NCBI GenBank assembly: GCA_021234155.1
Contig: JAJEKV010000025.1
Location: forward strand, 5,621,310 to 5,685,309
Direction: 5' to 3'
Length of the DNA stretch: 64,000 bases
Source of the DNA: Isoetes taiwanensis
Lineage: Eukaryota; Streptophyta; Lycopodiopsida; Isoetales; Isoetaceae
This document shows positions 32,689 to 43,383 of the stretch, piece after piece. The translations under genes and the position numbers were made by a program. The first letter of the stretch is position 1. The number at the start of each line of letters is the position of its first letter. Below the pieces are notes generated by a model. It made no database searches and had not been told where the DNA came from. It saw nothing but the letters and a program-made list of their open reading frames with translations.

Positions 32689-33237
32689 ATGGATAAAGGA
32701 AAGAAGATCATAGTGCCGCAACCAGCTGACGAGCCAGTAACTAGAAAGCGCCCGAGATCTGGAGTTCCTGGCAACCTTACAGTGCCATGGAATCCAGAAC
32801 TGGAAGAAATAGGTCCATGGTGCATTTGTGAACATGATTGTTTATGTCTGGAAAGGGGATTATCGTCATGTATCAACTGCGGGAGAGTACATTGTCTCTT
32901 CTGTGATAGAATTCACCATGCACAGTCGATGAAGGATGCAGGATACAGTCTTCGTCTGCTGGAGGTAATGGGCGTCATGGCTGATAAAAATGATACAGTT
33001 AGGAAACAGGATAGAGATAGAGTCATGCAATGTTTTAGCGGGCTGTAAATTAATGCAACAATCCAGAAGTCGACATGCTAACAGCACGAACTCTTGGTCG
33101 GAGATTTTGGTAAAGTCTGTGTTTTTTGTTGTGAGAAAAATCCATCAGACTATATTTGCAGAGCCTCCATGGCGAGAAACGTTAAGAAAAAGAAGAAGCT
33201 AGGGGAATCGTCTACAGGAAAGAAATCAAGAAAATGA
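32689..33237 (+). pseudogene. PLATZ-like zinc-binding protein remnant
   Basis: One frame runs from ATG at 32689 to TGA at 33235-33237 (182 codons) but has TAA at 33046-33048 and 33079-33081. Residues after WCICEH show H-x11-C-x2-C-x4-C-x2-C-x3-HH, which is close to the first half of the PLATZ zinc signature. Near the end, CVFCCEKNPSDYICRASM resembles its second half (C-x2-C...C-x3-C) with Met in place of the last Cys. A lysine-rich, nuclear-signal-like tail (KKKKKLG) follows. PLATZ proteins are plant DNA-binding repressors. The spacing at the first Cys-His is one residue off. The two stops mean a pseudogene, unless the middle is an intron. Confidence 0.45.
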
Positions 33238-33855
33238 ATGGATTAAGGATGGTTAAATGGGAGGAAGCCGAACAGGTTGCCCAGATGGGACGAGGGGAGG
33301 GGGGGAGAGAAATCTTTGATTATCTTTGTTTTTTTATTTTATCCTCTTTCTGTTTTTTATGCTCCACGATTGTCAGCTCCATGCTCAAGGCACCACATCT
33401 GATTCAGCCGATTCAGCCCCTGGCTGAATCTCTCAGAATATGTATTTTTTGTGCGCCAAACTTTGAAAATATATAAATGGATATTATCTTCATATATAAA
33501 GGTTAATATATCTCCTAATAGAGGAAGTTCGCGCTCTAGGATGGGATTACAAAACACTTCTGTTGTTTCATCTTCTGATAGATGTAGGAAGCATAGTCAC
33601 ACTGTATAATGCGTCACGAAAATAGATAGGCAAGTGGAAAGTGTCACATTTAGTAAAGCACCCGTAGATAAAGGATGCAAATATTGTATATAAGTCTCCC
33701 CAGCCAATATAAGATACTGATACAGAATATCAAGACTCTAGCCAATGTAGGCCCTCTTACTTCACCCTGTTGACCTAAAATCCATTCTTTTCAACATGGT
33801 TCGTAATCTGGTCTGGGCCATATACCCCTCCTCGTCGTTATTTTCTTCTCTGCTC
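33238..33855. other. No gene recognised
   Basis: A G-rich run at 33289-33309 (GGGACGAGGGGAGGGGGGGA) is the only notable feature. The flanking frames are short and without domain. TCAGCCGATTCAGCC is a small repeat near 33403. Confidence 0.35.
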
Positions 33856-33856
33856 C

Positions 33857-34262
33857 CTTAAACCCCCTTTGGTTTGGGTGCATATTCACACGGGGGGTTA
33901 CTCCGGGCAACGAGAGCTGTCGGATTGGCATATTTGCCATTTATTCCAAGATCTGGACCGTACATAGCGATCCTCGTTTGTGGGGTATGCATGTACAAGT
34001 TTTTGTATACCGTATATTAAAGTTTTCAAAATACTATAAGGTTTGAGAGAATGTACTTAATGGTGTTAATTTTGTACATGTATTATAAATTTTTGGGGCT
34101 CGCCGCCCCTCACGTAACCCCCTGTGGTATGAATATGCACCCAAACCAAAGGGGGTTTAAGGGGGATTTTTATTTAAATGTGTCAAATGCAATAGTTTGT
34201 GTTAATAATGTTAATGGTTTGTGTTAAGTAAAAAAAATTTTGGCCCCTTCGGGGCTTCAAGG
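33857..34262. mobile_element. Foldback (MITE-like) element, copy 3
   Basis: Same orientation as copy 1. The left arm is truncated to about 70 bases (TTAAACCCCCTTTGGTTTGG and CACACGGGGGGTTACTC). The loop has GATCCTCGTTTGTGGGG and TGTACTTAATGGTGTTAATT, and the right arm is complete. The end carries TTTTGGCCCCTTCGGGGC (34239-34256), the same kind of GC palindrome as in copies 1 and 2. Confidence 0.7.
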
Positions 34263-34476
34263 ATGATGTAGGGGTGTACATATAAACATTACCTAATACT
34301 GTAGTGATGGATGGTATATCATAGCCTCACAAATCTAACAAACTAGAGGTGCTCAAATTATGGAAACAAAAACATTGCATAGAATTAGACATATAATATT
34401 ATACCAATACCAATATTAATACATAAGGTAGTATGTGATAATAGAACTAATAATGAACAAGTCTTACACATGAGAC

Positions 34477-35165
34477 ATGTTTAAATGGGGAGGTAAGTCG
34501 CTTCATGCCCTTTTAGCAGATATCTGTAATGATGCCCTCTTGGCTGGTCACTTTCCGCATGAATGGTGCTTGAATAGAGTAATTCCAATATATAAATCAG
34601 GAGACAGAGATGATATAAAGAACTATCGCACGATCCTTGTGGGTAGTGTGTTTGCTAAGTTATTTGCATCAATGGTTGAAAAAAAACTTACAGTTTGGGC
34701 AGACTCTCATGATGGGCGAGCAATTGGCCAAGCAGGTTTTAGAGAAGCATACTCTACACTTGATCATTTGGCAACTTTGAGAGTGTCACCGAGGGTGCAA
34801 AGGGAGCCGAAATAAAAGATATTTTGCTTTCATTGACCTAACTAAGGCATTTGACATGGTAAGAAGAAAAAAGATCTTGCTACACGCTTTAGAACTTTTG
34901 CAGGTGCCATTGGAAATAAGGAAGGCGATCACCGTCTCTACAATGAGGTTCTTGTTAAACTCTCTTTCCCTTTTACTGGGACCCTCGAATGCATAGAGAA
35001 TACGATTGGAGTAAAGCAAGGGTGTCCTTGTTCACCAACACTCTTTGGCCTATTTATTGATGAGCTGGAGGGATGGTTGGCTAGACTTCGGTGGTGATGG
35101 AGTAAAACTAGGTAAGTATGTTGTGCAGTTATTACTTTTGCTGATGACATAGTTTTGATTTCCAA
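34477..35165 (+). pseudogene. LINE-C reverse transcriptase
   Basis: The first 112 codons are intact, with HFPHEWCLNRVIPIYKSGDR, NYRTILVGSVFAKLFASMVE and a GQAGFREAYSTLDHL block, the usual fingers region of a LINE RT. Continuing in other frames are FIDLTKAFDMV (34833-34860, with the first catalytic aspartate), KQGCPCSPTLFGLFIDELEG (35014-35070) and FADDIVLI (35137-35160), where DD is the catalytic pair. At least three frame changes break it. The open frame begins at an ATG that is not the true start, because the 5' end is truncated. Confidence 0.75.
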
Positions 35166-36059
35166 AATCGCCGAGGGTCTTCAGCAAACGCTTGAATGTG
35201 CTACATGAATTTCGTGTGAGCATAAAAGTATGCTAATCAACGTGGACAAATCCAAGATAATGGTGGTTGGTGGCGAGATTCAACCACTTTCACGCGGTTG
35301 GAGGGATACCTTTGAAACAGTGGACCTAATATAAATATCTTGGCATTGATATAACCAATGATTACAATTGGACACTAGCAGCCCTAAGAGAGCTTCGAGG
35401 CCTTAGGGCTTACTATAGCATGATGCACCAATGCAAAGTGAACAATTTTGAACAAAGGAATCGAGGAAGAAGCGCTTTTGGCATACGGTGAAGCCAGTAG
35501 TATTGTATGGCAGCCCTATATGGGGCCCTGGACTTTCTAAAAAAAATGCCGGTTAGAGATTGAAAAGATTCAAAACGATTCCTTCTTTGGGAACTAGGTG
35601 TGAAACCTCAAACACTCAGTATTGCATGCTCCTTGCGTAAAGCAGGCTTATTGCCCTTAGAGGTAGAGGGACTTTCTGCGAACCATCACTTACGTAAATA
35701 AGATTTTGGCCATGGACTCGATAGGTGGCCAAGGTTGGCATTGGAACAGTCAAGAGATAGAGGGTGGTATGCTTTGATATAAGAAAGTGGGCTGCTAGAT
35801 GGCTTGGATATGGGATATGGCCAACCTCAACGAAGTTTAAAGAAGTGCATGAACAGGTAGCAAGCATAACAATTGAAGACTATGTGGCAATTAAGTGTAG
35901 AAGGAGACACAAAGAAGCGATTTTACATAGAAGAGATAAATGACTTAAAGGACTACACTAGCCAAGCATACTTAACCTCTCATATCAGTGAAAGAAAAGA
36001 ATGTTAATCTCTCACCAACGTGTCGCCTCATAATTTGCATATTGAGACAAAGGTAATGT

Positions 36060-36321
36060 ATGGATTAGCTCGTGAAGAGCGCTTTTGTCCCGTTGTCTAG
36101 ACCCCAAGTTGGAGACAGAAAAACATGCTTTACTAGAATGCTACTCTTATGAATATATAAGAGTCAAGCATGGAATTAACATGTCTACATTGAAGGAGCT
36201 ATTTGATCTTCCTGCGCATATCCTGAGCTCATATATTAGAGAAGTGTGGAGAGAACGAGAAGACATAATTTGTCTGTTCAATCTTATGGAAGATTATGAA
36301 TCTAATAATGCTCTAGAATGA
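36060..36321 (+). pseudogene. LINE-C C-terminal domain with zinc-like motif
   Basis: The 78-codon frame at 36085-36321 begins with CLDPKLETEKHALLECYSYE. With the preceding frame (ERFCP) it forms a C-x2-C-x8-H-x4-C pattern like that of LINE-B and LINE-D. The remainder (LFDLPAHILSSYIREVWRER) is helical in appearance. Confidence 0.55.
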
Positions 36322-36412
36322 GCGCAATAATAGTCTTGTAAAACTTTTGCCATAGAGGCCTGGGGGCCTAAATGGCTTGATTAATACAATTATTATTATT
36401 ATTATTATTTCT

Positions 36413-36982
36413 GTGATGCCAAATTGCCGATCAATCAAGCCATTGGTTAAATTCATTGCCACCTATATTGACCAGTGCTAAGTTGCAGTTAGAAACTGAT
36501 CAACCCTCTTTTGAGGTTCTATATGCGACTATTAATTTGACCAGCAGGTTGCTAACTGCAAACTGCTTCCATACATGCATACATACATGCTTTTCATACT
36601 ACCACGTTAAACAAGAAGGAACAATTGAATATGCAAAGTCTGGATGATTTACACTGGGATGAGTGTAGTTCCGGTCAATTATATCTTTAGGTACATTGGA
36701 ATCTCGTGCAAGTTGCATTCATGCAGCAAGTGCGGAATTTGTACTTAGATTCGGTCCCTCTTCTTGTACCCTGCAAGAAACCCCAGATGTGGCCCAATAA
36801 GCAAGAAGTCTAGAGTTAACATTCAAATTCTGATTTATCACGTGGAACACCTATTCCATTTTCTTTAAAATGTTCCCTAGGGGGCATTACCATCTTAGCC
36901 TAAGATTTCTGAGCAAACAAGACTATTCATACTCTTAAACACAGTATAAACCATCAGATCCATTTGTTTTCGTGAGGTATTC
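36413..36982. other. No gene recognised
   Basis: Sequence between the LINE-C tail and the exon-like fragments. CATACATGCATACATACATG at 36573-36592 is a short repeat. Nothing coding is supported. Confidence 0.35.
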
Positions 36983-38075
36983 CTAGTGCTCCTCTTCATC
37001 CACAAAATGAAAACTTAGTGGGATGTATGAAGTGTTGCTTCTAAATAATGAAACCTGGATATAAGGAGATGCAGCACTATCTTCCACTGTAATTAACACA
37101 CTCTTCGTCTCTGGGATTCCAAATAACAAAAGTTGGATGTGCAAATGCTTCAATTTGAAAAGGACACTAACAAGTCCTTTCACATTGTGTTAGTTTCTTG
37201 TATGGATCCAATTCCTTGCTTCGATCAATGCCACGCTACTAAACAATTGTGGCTTTTCTTAACTACTACCTAACTGAGTCTCATCTGCAAGGATGTGTCA
37301 TGGTTCAGACGGACACTATTTTTGTGCATAATGCATATTAAAATGTGGACCATCTTCCACAACTACATGAGCATTTCTAACCACAGTGTTGCCACAACTG
37401 CATGTGTTGTATATGGCACAGCTTTGGGCTTGAAATGGTTTCTCACGCCATGAGTCTCCAAATTATAGCACTATTGGGATGATTTACACCGGGTTGAGGC
37501 AGCTTATTGGGATGTTTAGAGCGCATTTACCGTTGGAGTCCATCGAGCACAAAATAAACCTACAATGCAAGCCAAAATGGTAATAAAAAATAGACAAGAT
37601 ACATACCGAACAAAAAATTGCAATGAAACATCAAGAAGGCGCATGCGGAGTTCAAACATCAGCTTCCAGTTTGTAGGTACCCGGAGGTAAGGTAAACAGA
37701 TAAATGTAAGCATCGTTCCATGCTTTCTCCTAGGCATCAATCAATTGCTACTTGTTACTCCTCGGTCATACTTAGAACTGAACGAAACCCGAGGCGATCC
37801 GCCCTAACCTTTTCCTAGAATCCGATTCCAAAGAAATTGTCCCGGACCCTTTTCCAGCCAAGAACATAAGCTATCTCTTCAGGCCTATCCTTAAAAAATA
37901 TCACGCCATGAGGCCAATATGGCGGGAGTGGCAACAGTTCTAATTTCTTACGCCTAGTCGTAAGGCCTCGGCTATCAAATGGACCATAAGGTGATGTGAA
38001 GCCCTATTGAAGGTATAAAATTGATTTGAAATATGTGGCTACGGATCCACGATACCTAAAACTGTAGGATTACTA
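36983..38075 (-). pseudogene. Unrecognised exon-like fragments
   Basis: Read on the minus strand, three protein-like blocks follow: about 38010-37815 (FTSPYGPFDSRGLTTRRKKL, then a LLPLPPYWPHGVIFFKDR block and EEIAYVLGWKRVRDNFFGIG), about 37735-37665 (KAWNDAYIYLFTLPPGTYKL) and 37130-36983 (SVLITVEDSAASPYIQVSLF, ending FHFVDEEEH and a stop). The first is preceded by a pyrimidine-rich stretch and TTCAATAG, a plausible splice acceptor. The wording is that of a real protein, and the final block ends in a proper stop. I do not recognise the family, and internal stops mean it may be a decayed gene. Confidence 0.35.
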
Positions 38076-38260
38076 GGATTGGTTGGCACCAAAGCGATCG
38101 ACTTTGGGATTGTATCTTCAGCTACGACAACGGCAGAGTAAAGGTCCATACCATCAGCATCTCCATCTGGGTCACATTATTGCACCCCAGCAAAATATAG
38201 CAACCCTATTTCTATTTTGTCCAGCCATTCCCTGCAGAAAAGGAGGTCCCATGTTCCTTG

Positions 38261-38478
38261 TGTTGGCTAAAAACCCTAAAAATAATGGGAGGACCAAAAA
38301 TAAAGAAGCCTCCACCACAGGATTTGCCACTTTTCTAAAATCAACGGCTGACAAAAGGGTGCACTCTAGAAATACTATTTAGTACACCTGGATGAATACG
38401 GCCACCAAATCATATGAAAACCTTAGAGAAAACAGTACAAAAACAAAAAGAAAAACCCCCTGTTATAATGCTACATAT
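38261..38478. repeat. R1-type terminal segment
   Basis: Very similar to 6385-6578: AATGGGAGGA, CCACCACAGGATTTGCC, GTGCACTCTAGAAATACT, ACCAAATCATATGAAAACC, and the end CCCCCTGTTATAATGCTACA. Orientation is the same as at 6385. It precedes the LINE-D 5' region. Confidence 0.7.
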
Positions 38479-38550
38479 CTCTACCATGATTATAAAGTAC
38501 ACAGGAGGGCGGATGTTATACACCAAAATGAGTAAAAGGGGACGGAACAA

Positions 38551-39230
38551 ATTACGGGTCAGAGAGGCTCAGCCTCCGCCGTATACCAGGATAGTGTGGG
38601 CTCGACCCACCAACTAGTATCCCGGACCACCATAAACTCTAATGTTGGGCAACATGGTGAGGCGTGACACTAAAAGATGAAGGTGGCGAATACAAGAGGA
38701 ACCCAAGTCGTAATAAGGAAGGCAAAGATGGGGACAACTTAGGAAATATACAGACGGGACAAAAGGAAGGGATACATAAGCGACAAAATAAGGAATGCAA
38801 CAGAGACTGATACTGCACAGGAAAGACGAATTTATATGAGTATAAGGTGGACATAATAAGTTACGGGACAGAGAGGCCCAGCCTCTGCCGTACACCAGGA
38901 TAGCGAGGGATGGACCCACCAACTGGTAATCCGGACCACTATAATTGAAATCATCAAGAAAATAACAAAATTAGGCCATCATTGGAATACCTTGCAGCAT
39001 GAAAGGATATAATATAATATATATAAATGTATTATAGTCAAAAAGGAGACTGGGATACGCTACGGACTGAGGGGTTTAACCCCACCGTAGGCCAGTATAG
39101 CGAGGGCACGACCCTCCAACTGGTTCCTGGATCACCAAAATGACTGAATAAAGACACAAATAATTAATATTCCGGTAGACAGCTACCGAATCTTGGATTG
39201 GCTCAGAGAGGGTCACCCCCGGCCAATCAG
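38551..39230 (+). repeat. Three to four repeats with conserved paired hairpins in the LINE-D leader
   Basis: Copies at 38551-38631, 38861-38939 and 39058-39136 share TACGG, a first hairpin, CCGTA, CCAGKATAG, a second hairpin, CAACTRG and a GGA-CACC end. An outer stem TACGG/CCGTA encloses GAGG/CCTC in copies 1 and 2 but GGGG/CCCC in copy 3. The second hairpin is GTGGG/CCCAC in copy 1 and GAGGG/CCCTC in copy 3, while copy 2 has one A-A mismatch. These paired changes suggest a selected RNA or cruciform structure. A related stem (GATTGGC/GCCAATC around GGGTCACCC) is at 39194-39230. The family is unknown to me. Confidence 0.6.
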
Positions 39231-39470
39231 CGGGAATGGAAAGACGACGATATCTAAATGGTGAATCGAATAATACATAGCAGTGGGCAGAAAAATTAAT
39301 AAATATGGCTATTTCAAAATTCAAACTCGGAGTTAACGGTATTTTTTAATAAGAGACCGTTTGGAGACATAATATATATACTATACGGAAGAGGTGCAGC
39401 TACCTTATCAGAAGAATTCCATTGCAGTAACTCAGACGAGAATCACCGCTGCATACTGTATCCAGGAACG

Positions 39471-40370
39471 ATGACAGAAAGCACCGGCCTCAACCAACAA
39501 AAGAGAGCAGATATGGCAAGAGCACCAGTAAGCCAGCAGGATCTCAAAGATTTTCTGGCTCAAATGAACAAGCAGTTGGAGTCTAGAATCCCGAGCATGG
39601 ATGCAGTCAACACAATGGCGGACACGGCCAACCGCAACAAAATAGCCATCTCCAGCATATATATATAAGGATAGGAGGGGTTGAGAGGACGAGCGAGGAG
39701 ATGCAGCGCAGGATAGACGAGATTGAAAAGGAAAAAGCTAAGATAATGCAGAGGTTGGTTGAGTTAGAAAAAAGCAAATGTTGAGTTAGATGCATGAGAA
39801 TCATTTGATAGAATAAAGACGCATATCATGGAATTTGATGAGCAAAATAGAATTAAGCATGACGTTAGGCTGATAGGGGTAGCAGAGAAACCTAATAAAG
39901 ACACATATCGAGTTACTGCAGAAATAATAGAGACAGTTTTCAAAGAACACCGGAGCATCATCGTTAAAGCAGTGCAGTCAGGCCAATGGAGAGGTCGCTC
40001 GAGGCACATAAACCTGACACTCAGAGACTTGACAGCCAAGGAGAGGATACTGCGCATGGGATCTAGGCTAAGGAATGGGATCAAGGTATAGGAAGCACTA
40101 ACGGTCATGCAACGTCAGGGGCTACACAGGGAACTGGCCAGGGCCAGGGAATTGAACCAGGCGGGGATACATGCGGGAGTCAGGAACGGCAAAGTGTACC
40201 TGCACAAGAGGAGAAGCGGAAACAGGGCCGGCGAAAACCGAATGCCCCAAGCCGGAACCATGGTTCCAACCTCGATCACAAAGATCAAGGAACGACCGAG
40301 AAGAGTAGGCAACGGGGCAGAGCACACAGAAACCCTGAAGGAGAAGCCTCAGGGGAAGAGACGTTGACAA
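39471..40370 (+). pseudogene. LINE-D ORF1 (coiled coil, RRM-like, C-terminal domain)
   Basis: The start at 39471 gives TESTGLNQQKRADMARAPVS and a helical run. After a frame break near 39665 a coiled coil follows (RIDEIEKEKAKIMQRLVELE). The frame at 39828-40091 holds RLIGVAEKPNKDTYRVTAEI and HINLTLRDLTAKERILRMGS, which match the RRM of L1 ORF1 proteins. The frame at 40107-40367 gives RELARARELNQAGIHAGVRN and GKVYL, the C-terminal domain. ORF1p is an RNA-binding trimer that packages LINE RNA. Three frame changes or stops break it. The ORF1 end overlaps the ORF2 start by a few bases. Confidence 0.7.
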
Positions 40371-41540
40371 TATGGTACTGGAATTGCACCGGATACCCTT
40401 GGGATGACGGAGAGAGGGTTGAAGGAGCCCACAACTGTGATATAATATGTCTGGTAGAGACATGGGAACACAATATCAAGCAGCTGCCAGAGGAAGAGGG
40501 TTACCAGCTATTCACATGCTGGAAAGATAAGGATTTCAAGATAGGAAGAGGAAGCGCAGGCCTAGCCTGTTATGTGAAAGAGAGTGTAGCAAACAGTGCA
40601 TGTATTTTACATTCGGATATCAATAAAAGATACATGATACTAAGTATTCAATTGCAAAATAAAAAGGATTTAATTTTGATCATAGCATATTACCCGCCAA
40701 ACAGTGACAAACTAGAATGGCTAGACTTGGGGGAAAGTATGATGAAGTGGAAGGAACAGAGACAAATGATTCTAATAGGGGATCTAAACGCCAGAATAGA
40801 TCAAGAACAAGCACAAACCACGAGCATGGACGGAGTGAATTGACAGTGGACGCATACTGCAAGATCATGGGATTGGAAAAGAAGCAGAGAAGACAAGACA
40901 GAGATCAATGCCAAATGTGAATTACTGCTTGAAGTATGCACAACGACAGTGGTCATCATAGCTAATGGGATATAAAAATGGGAAGGATCAGGGAATTTCA
41001 CGAGCCACAATGCACACGGGAGAAGCATAGTAGATTATATGATAATGAATGACCAAGCAGTGGAAGATGTCTCAAGCTTCGTACTACTAGAATGGCCGAC
41101 TGGGAAAAGGGAGAGTCACAGACCCATTCAGTTAACATTCAAAGGGGGTGAGCAGACTCAAGTTGATAATATACAGAAAAAAGATAACGAGAAAATGAAA
41201 ATACAATTCCAGGATAAGTATGCAGATACATTCATAAGATCTATCAGAGCAGAAATGGGAAAATGGGAATGGGGAGAGCATAGGGCAGACAAGAATGGGA
41301 ACGTGCTTAATGACATAATGGTGAAGGTGGCAACAGAGGTCTTCGGAAAACAAAAGAGATCCAGGAGGAGCAATGCTTTCAAGGCCTCTGTGTGGTATGA
41401 CGAGGAATGTAGGGAACAAAAAAGAAGAGTCAGAGAGCATGTAGGCAGAGAGACATATCAAACAGAAAAGAGCGGCATACCTAAGAATGCTGAAGGCAAA
41501 GCGAAACAAAAATTTGATACAGCATCAATGGGGTTTGGCT
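40364..41540 (+). pseudogene. LINE-D ORF2 endonuclease region
   Basis: The 159-codon frame from 40364 reads WYWNCTGYPWD, ICLVETWEH (catalytic glutamate of the xxETW motif), GLACYVKESV, LILIIAYYPPN and ILIGDLNARI, the GDxN motif of apurinic-type endonucleases. After stops near 40840-41000, SHNAHGRSIVDYMI (about 41002-41042) gives the S-x-x-x-x-x-x-I-D-Y motif. The 167-codon frame 41039-41542 continues with SHRPIQLTF (the SDH-like final histidine block) and ends in a charged linker with KASVWYDEECREQKRRVREH. Frames are displaced several times, so it is inactive. Confidence 0.75.
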
Positions 41541-42458
41541 GAGATGCTGAAAAAGACTACCCCGGACTTTTTGGAAGGGATTTAAAGGGAAGGGAGAGGG
41601 GAATAGGAAAACCGAGAATACACAGAACAACATCGGAGCAACTGGATGGGAGAAATACCTTGAGAATAAACTATATAAGACGGGGGCATCCCCAATGCCA
41701 ATATCCGCACTACAGGAGATGGATAAACCATGCTTCAACATGCAGGAAGTAATGATAGCACTAAACAGGATGGCTAATAACAAAGCCCCAGACCTCTATG
41801 GACTGATTGTGGAGTTACTAAAATGTTACTGAACAGGTTACTGACATTTTTAATGGCGTAATCCATACGGGGCTTTCAGACAGACGGGCATACAATAGGG
41901 TAATACTTCTACACAAAGGGGGGAGCAGGGAGGAACCTGGGAACTATAGGACAATAATGGTGAGCTCTATCTTCGCGAAGTGGTTCGAAAAAGTTATGGA
42001 CAGTAAATTAAAACAATGGGTAGAAACAAGAAACCTGAGGGCACAAGGCTAGTAACCCTTCGGATACTAATAGAACATAACAGATCTCAGGGAAGGAAAG
42101 TAGTATGCTGCTTTGTGGACTTTAGAAAGGCATTTGACACAGTCCCGAGGGAAAAGCTCTTACAGAGACTGATAGATATGCAGGCACCGGGGGATATGGT
42201 AGGAGCAATTGCAAGACTATATCACAGGGTATATGCAAAAATGGAACAGGAAGGTCAGGCGATAGATTGTGATACATGAGTCAAACAGGGATGCCCTCTA
42301 TCCCCGACTTTGTTCGGAATATACATAGATGCATTACAAGGTTTCATAGCAGAACAGCAAGGGGACACGGACGCCCCTACACTAGGAGACACCAAAGTAC
42401 CCATTATGCTATATGCTGATGACCTGAGCATGATGGCCACAAAGAATAAGGGGATGCA
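41541..42458 (+). pseudogene. LINE-D reverse transcriptase, N-terminal and palm
   Basis: Broken frames give ALNRMANNKAPDLYGLIVEL (41760-41820), a NYRTIMVSSIFAK-like block near 41940, then FVDFRKAFDTVPREKLLQRL (42114-42172) with the first catalytic Asp, KQGCPLSPTLFGIYIDALQG (42282-42340) and LYADDLSMMATKNKGM (42411-42458), where YADD is the catalytic box. The copia element interrupts directly after NKGM. The reading resumes after 48238 with ALEILL and VNLAKTKIV. Confidence 0.8.
42454..42458. repeat. Target-site duplication ATGCA, left
   Basis: ATGCA directly precedes the left LTR and is repeated at 48239-48243 directly after the right LTR. Confidence 0.8.
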
Positions 42459-43095
42459 TGTGAAAATTAGAGCACAATTCTTAGATCACAATTCAATTGC
42501 TTAGATTGACACTATTATAGAACAAAGCTACAACCTTGTGAGAAGCAATTATTCTACAATGCAATCTCAAAGCATCACCAATTAACCATTAATCATATTT
42601 GTGAAACAAAATTCACTTAAGGCAATTTTACTGTAGCAAGTAATGGTCAGTCAATAATGTCATATTGTTCAACCCTTTATCGAACAATGCTCTCCCTTGT
42701 TGCCGGAATCCACTGTTTTATCCATCCCCTTCCGTTCTCTCTACTTGTCTTTATTCTTATCAGCTTCGACGGTTTAGGAGAAGGTTCTGCAGATCGGTTT
42801 GGGGTTTCTATATTCAATTTTCGTTTGCCTCCAAAACTTCTTCGATCATATCCATATGACAATATTACAACCCAATGGTTCAATGCTTTAATGAATATAA
42901 TGCCTTAAGGTTGGCCTTTCAACCATACGACCTTTAGGTTAAAAGCAAACCCCTTAGTTGAACCTTAGGTTATAACCTTCTGCAATTCAAGGTAAGCTTG
43001 CACTCATAGTGCACCAATGAGCATGCTGAGCATTTGATTCTTTTCCCAGCTGTGGCATTCTGCCTAAGAAGATTATGCAATAACATATTTTTAAC
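42459..43095 (-). repeat. Copia 3' LTR
   Basis: About 637 bases, aligned end to end with 47597-48238. The inner end lacks the TG dinucleotide seen in the other copy and directly adjoins the purine tract. A TTATTGCATAATCTTC-type segment is present in both. Confidence 0.9.
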
Positions 43096-43383
43096 TCCTC
43101 CTTTATTGCATAATCATATGATATTGAATCTGTACAGAATAAGCTATGATATGCATGTCTGAACTGCACTTATTCTGTAAACCATGGCTTTAAACCCAAG
43201 CTGCATAATTCTTTAGACAAAGCCTTTGCTTCAAACATATTATGCAGTAACAGAAAATGTCTCGTGCAAGTCTGTACTGCACTACATTTCTGAATCATGC
43301 TTTGTAGTCAAGTTACACTTTTCCAATCCACATATTTTCAGAAAATGCACTGTCTCCAATAAATTTTCTCCTCCTGCATTGTA

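Larger units (their letters stand above)
34477..36412 (+). mobile_element. LINE-C remnant, 5'-truncated, with ATT tail
   Basis: A plus-strand LINE related to but distinct from LINE-D. It starts within the RT and runs to an (ATT)8-like tail at 36386-36410. The order is RT (34477-35160), a conserved ELGVKPQTLSIACSLRKAGL block (35590-35650) and a C-terminal zinc-like motif (36100-36170). Stops and frame changes are frequent. Confidence 0.75.

Noticed and set aside
38551-39136. HDV-like or hammerhead ribozyme
   Set aside because: The CUGAUGA/GAAA core of hammerheads is absent, and I could not draw the nested double pseudoknot of HDV-like ribozymes.
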